DNA of 6,850 nucleotides from an uncultured Lachnospiraceae bacterium. Lineage in GTDB: Bacteria; Bacillota; Clostridia; Lachnospirales; Lachnospiraceae. Below are positions 6,336-6,850 of this stretch, in pieces. The stretch covers positions 1 to 6,850 of the forward strand of contig CALZHV010000115.1 of assembly GCA_945787485.1 (NCBI GenBank), read 5' to 3'. The position numbers and the translations under genes were made by a program. Within the stretch, counting starts at the first letter, position 1. The number at the start of each line of letters is the position of its first letter. The notes under the pieces were generated by a model. It did no database searches. It saw nothing but the letters and a program-made list of their open reading frames with translations, and was not told where the DNA came from.

Positions 6336-6340
6336 TTTTT

Positions 6341-6850
6341 ATGCGTTATAGTTATGAGTTTAAACGAAAATGTGTGGAGATGTATTATCGTGGAGAATAT
6401 CCTGATACTCCAGATGGTATAGGAAGCGAAAGGTTTCATAAAACAATTCGAGAATGGGTTAGAATTGAAGAATCCTGTGGTCCTGAAGCTTTAAAACATA
6501 AAAATCAGAACAAGGAATGGACTACAGAAGAACGATATAACTTAGTCGCCAAGGTTTTGGCTGGTGAATCTAACAAATCAGTTGCTCTTTCAGCAGGTAT
6601 TAACCAGGGACAGTTATATCAATGGGTTCGCAAATATAAGATTTATGGTTATAATGGTCTTATACCAAATAAGAAAGGTCGTAAATCAAGGAATCCTGAT
6701 ATGAAAAAAATAGGTACTAGAAAACCTCCCAAACCTAATGAATCTGAATATGAGGAACTAATCCGATTAAGAGCTGAAAACGAATACATGAAAGCTGAAA
6801 TCGAAGTAATAAAAAAAGAGATCGCCTTGAGAGAAGAAAAGGAAGCTGCA
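6341..6850 (+). CDS. IS3-family transposase OrfA (DNA-binding subunit), 3' end beyond the window
   Basis: 170 codons are open to the window edge with no stop. OrfA of IS3 elements binds the element ends and, by programmed -1 frameshifting into orfB, forms the OrfAB transposase. Two helix-turn-helix units are visible: one at about 3-42 (YSYEFKRKCVEMY ... IREWVR) and one at about 60-99 (WTTEERYNLVAKVLAG ... AGINQGQLYQWVRKY). A basic linker follows (KKGRK, 111-115). A leucine-zipper-like helix begins near 136 (EYEELIRLRAENEYMKAEIE), used for OrfA multimerisation in this family. AAGGAGGG lies 7 nt before the ATG. The visible frame is intact, with no stop or frameshift, so the copy could be active. 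The frameshift site and the DDE-carrying orfB should lie just to the right. Confidence 0.9.
   Translation, partial: MRYSYEFKRKCVEMYYRGEYPDTPDGIGSERFHKTIREWVRIEESCGPEALKHKNQNKEWTTEERYNLVAKVLAGESNKSVALSAGINQGQLYQWVRKYKIYGYNGLIPNKKGRKSRNPDMKKIGTRKPPKPNESEYEELIRLRAENEYMKAEIEVIKKEIALREEKEAA

Larger units (their letters stand above)
6299..6850 (+). mobile_element. left part of an IS3-family (IS150-like) insertion sequence
   Basis: An IS3-type orfA begins 99 bp after thrS. A likely left end is TG at 6299-6300, starting TGTACCCTCTTTACTGGACA, which has the TG start and the GGACA typical of IS150-group termini as I recall them; TGAACTC near 6287 is an alternative. The right end, orfB and the target duplication lie outside the window, so the exact boundary is inferred. 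Confidence 0.75.

Noticed and set aside
6257..6439. Minus-strand 60-codon frame across the IS left end
   Set aside because: It lies antisense to the hairpin and orfA start and has no plausible ribosome site or family features.

Overview
This is an AT-rich, low-GC Firmicutes window, most likely from a sporulating member of the Clostridia, with Lachnospiraceae the best guess. The pointers are a SipL-like SPOCS/LysM protein, a T-box-controlled threonyl-tRNA synthetase of the clostridial sequence type, GGAGG-type ribosome binding sites and an IS3-family element of a kind common in gut Clostridia. No rRNA, tRNA or CRISPR array is present.

Left block, positions 96-2962, minus strand. Three genes are read in the order YwmB-like protein, PrcB-like lipoprotein, SipL-like spore coat morphogenetic protein, with gaps of 58 and 82 bp. 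All three look like envelope or spore-surface proteins: a membrane-anchored exported protein, a lipoprotein, and a mother-cell protein with three SPOCS-like modules and a C-terminal LysM. They may form one transcription unit.

Divergent control region, 2963-3092. It separates the minus-strand block from tyrA. It holds a plausible sigma-A promoter for tyrA, a perfect 9-bp inverted repeat, and a forespore-sigma-like motif facing the minus-strand block.

Right block, 3093-6241, plus strand. A free-standing prephenate dehydrogenase gene (tyrA) is followed by a consensus promoter, a T-box leader that reads uncharged tRNA-Thr, and thrS. The T-box should let transcription continue into thrS when threonyl-tRNA is scarce. 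Between the T-box terminator and thrS lies a short, very GC-rich hairpin that is also a possible eight-codon upstream reading frame. ThrRS keeps its zinc ligands but has a variant catalytic core compared with E. coli.

Right edge, about 6299-6850. The left end of an IS3-family (IS150-like) insertion sequence lies just downstream of thrS. It begins with a strong hairpin that pairs with the ribosome binding site of orfA. The reading frame runs off the window.

Most of this is core genome with one mobile element. I see no convincing new multi-gene system. The points most worth a second look are the GC-rich element in the thrS leader, the RBS-masking hairpin at the IS boundary, the symmetric divergent promoter region and the clustering of SipL with YwmB-like and PrcB-like genes.
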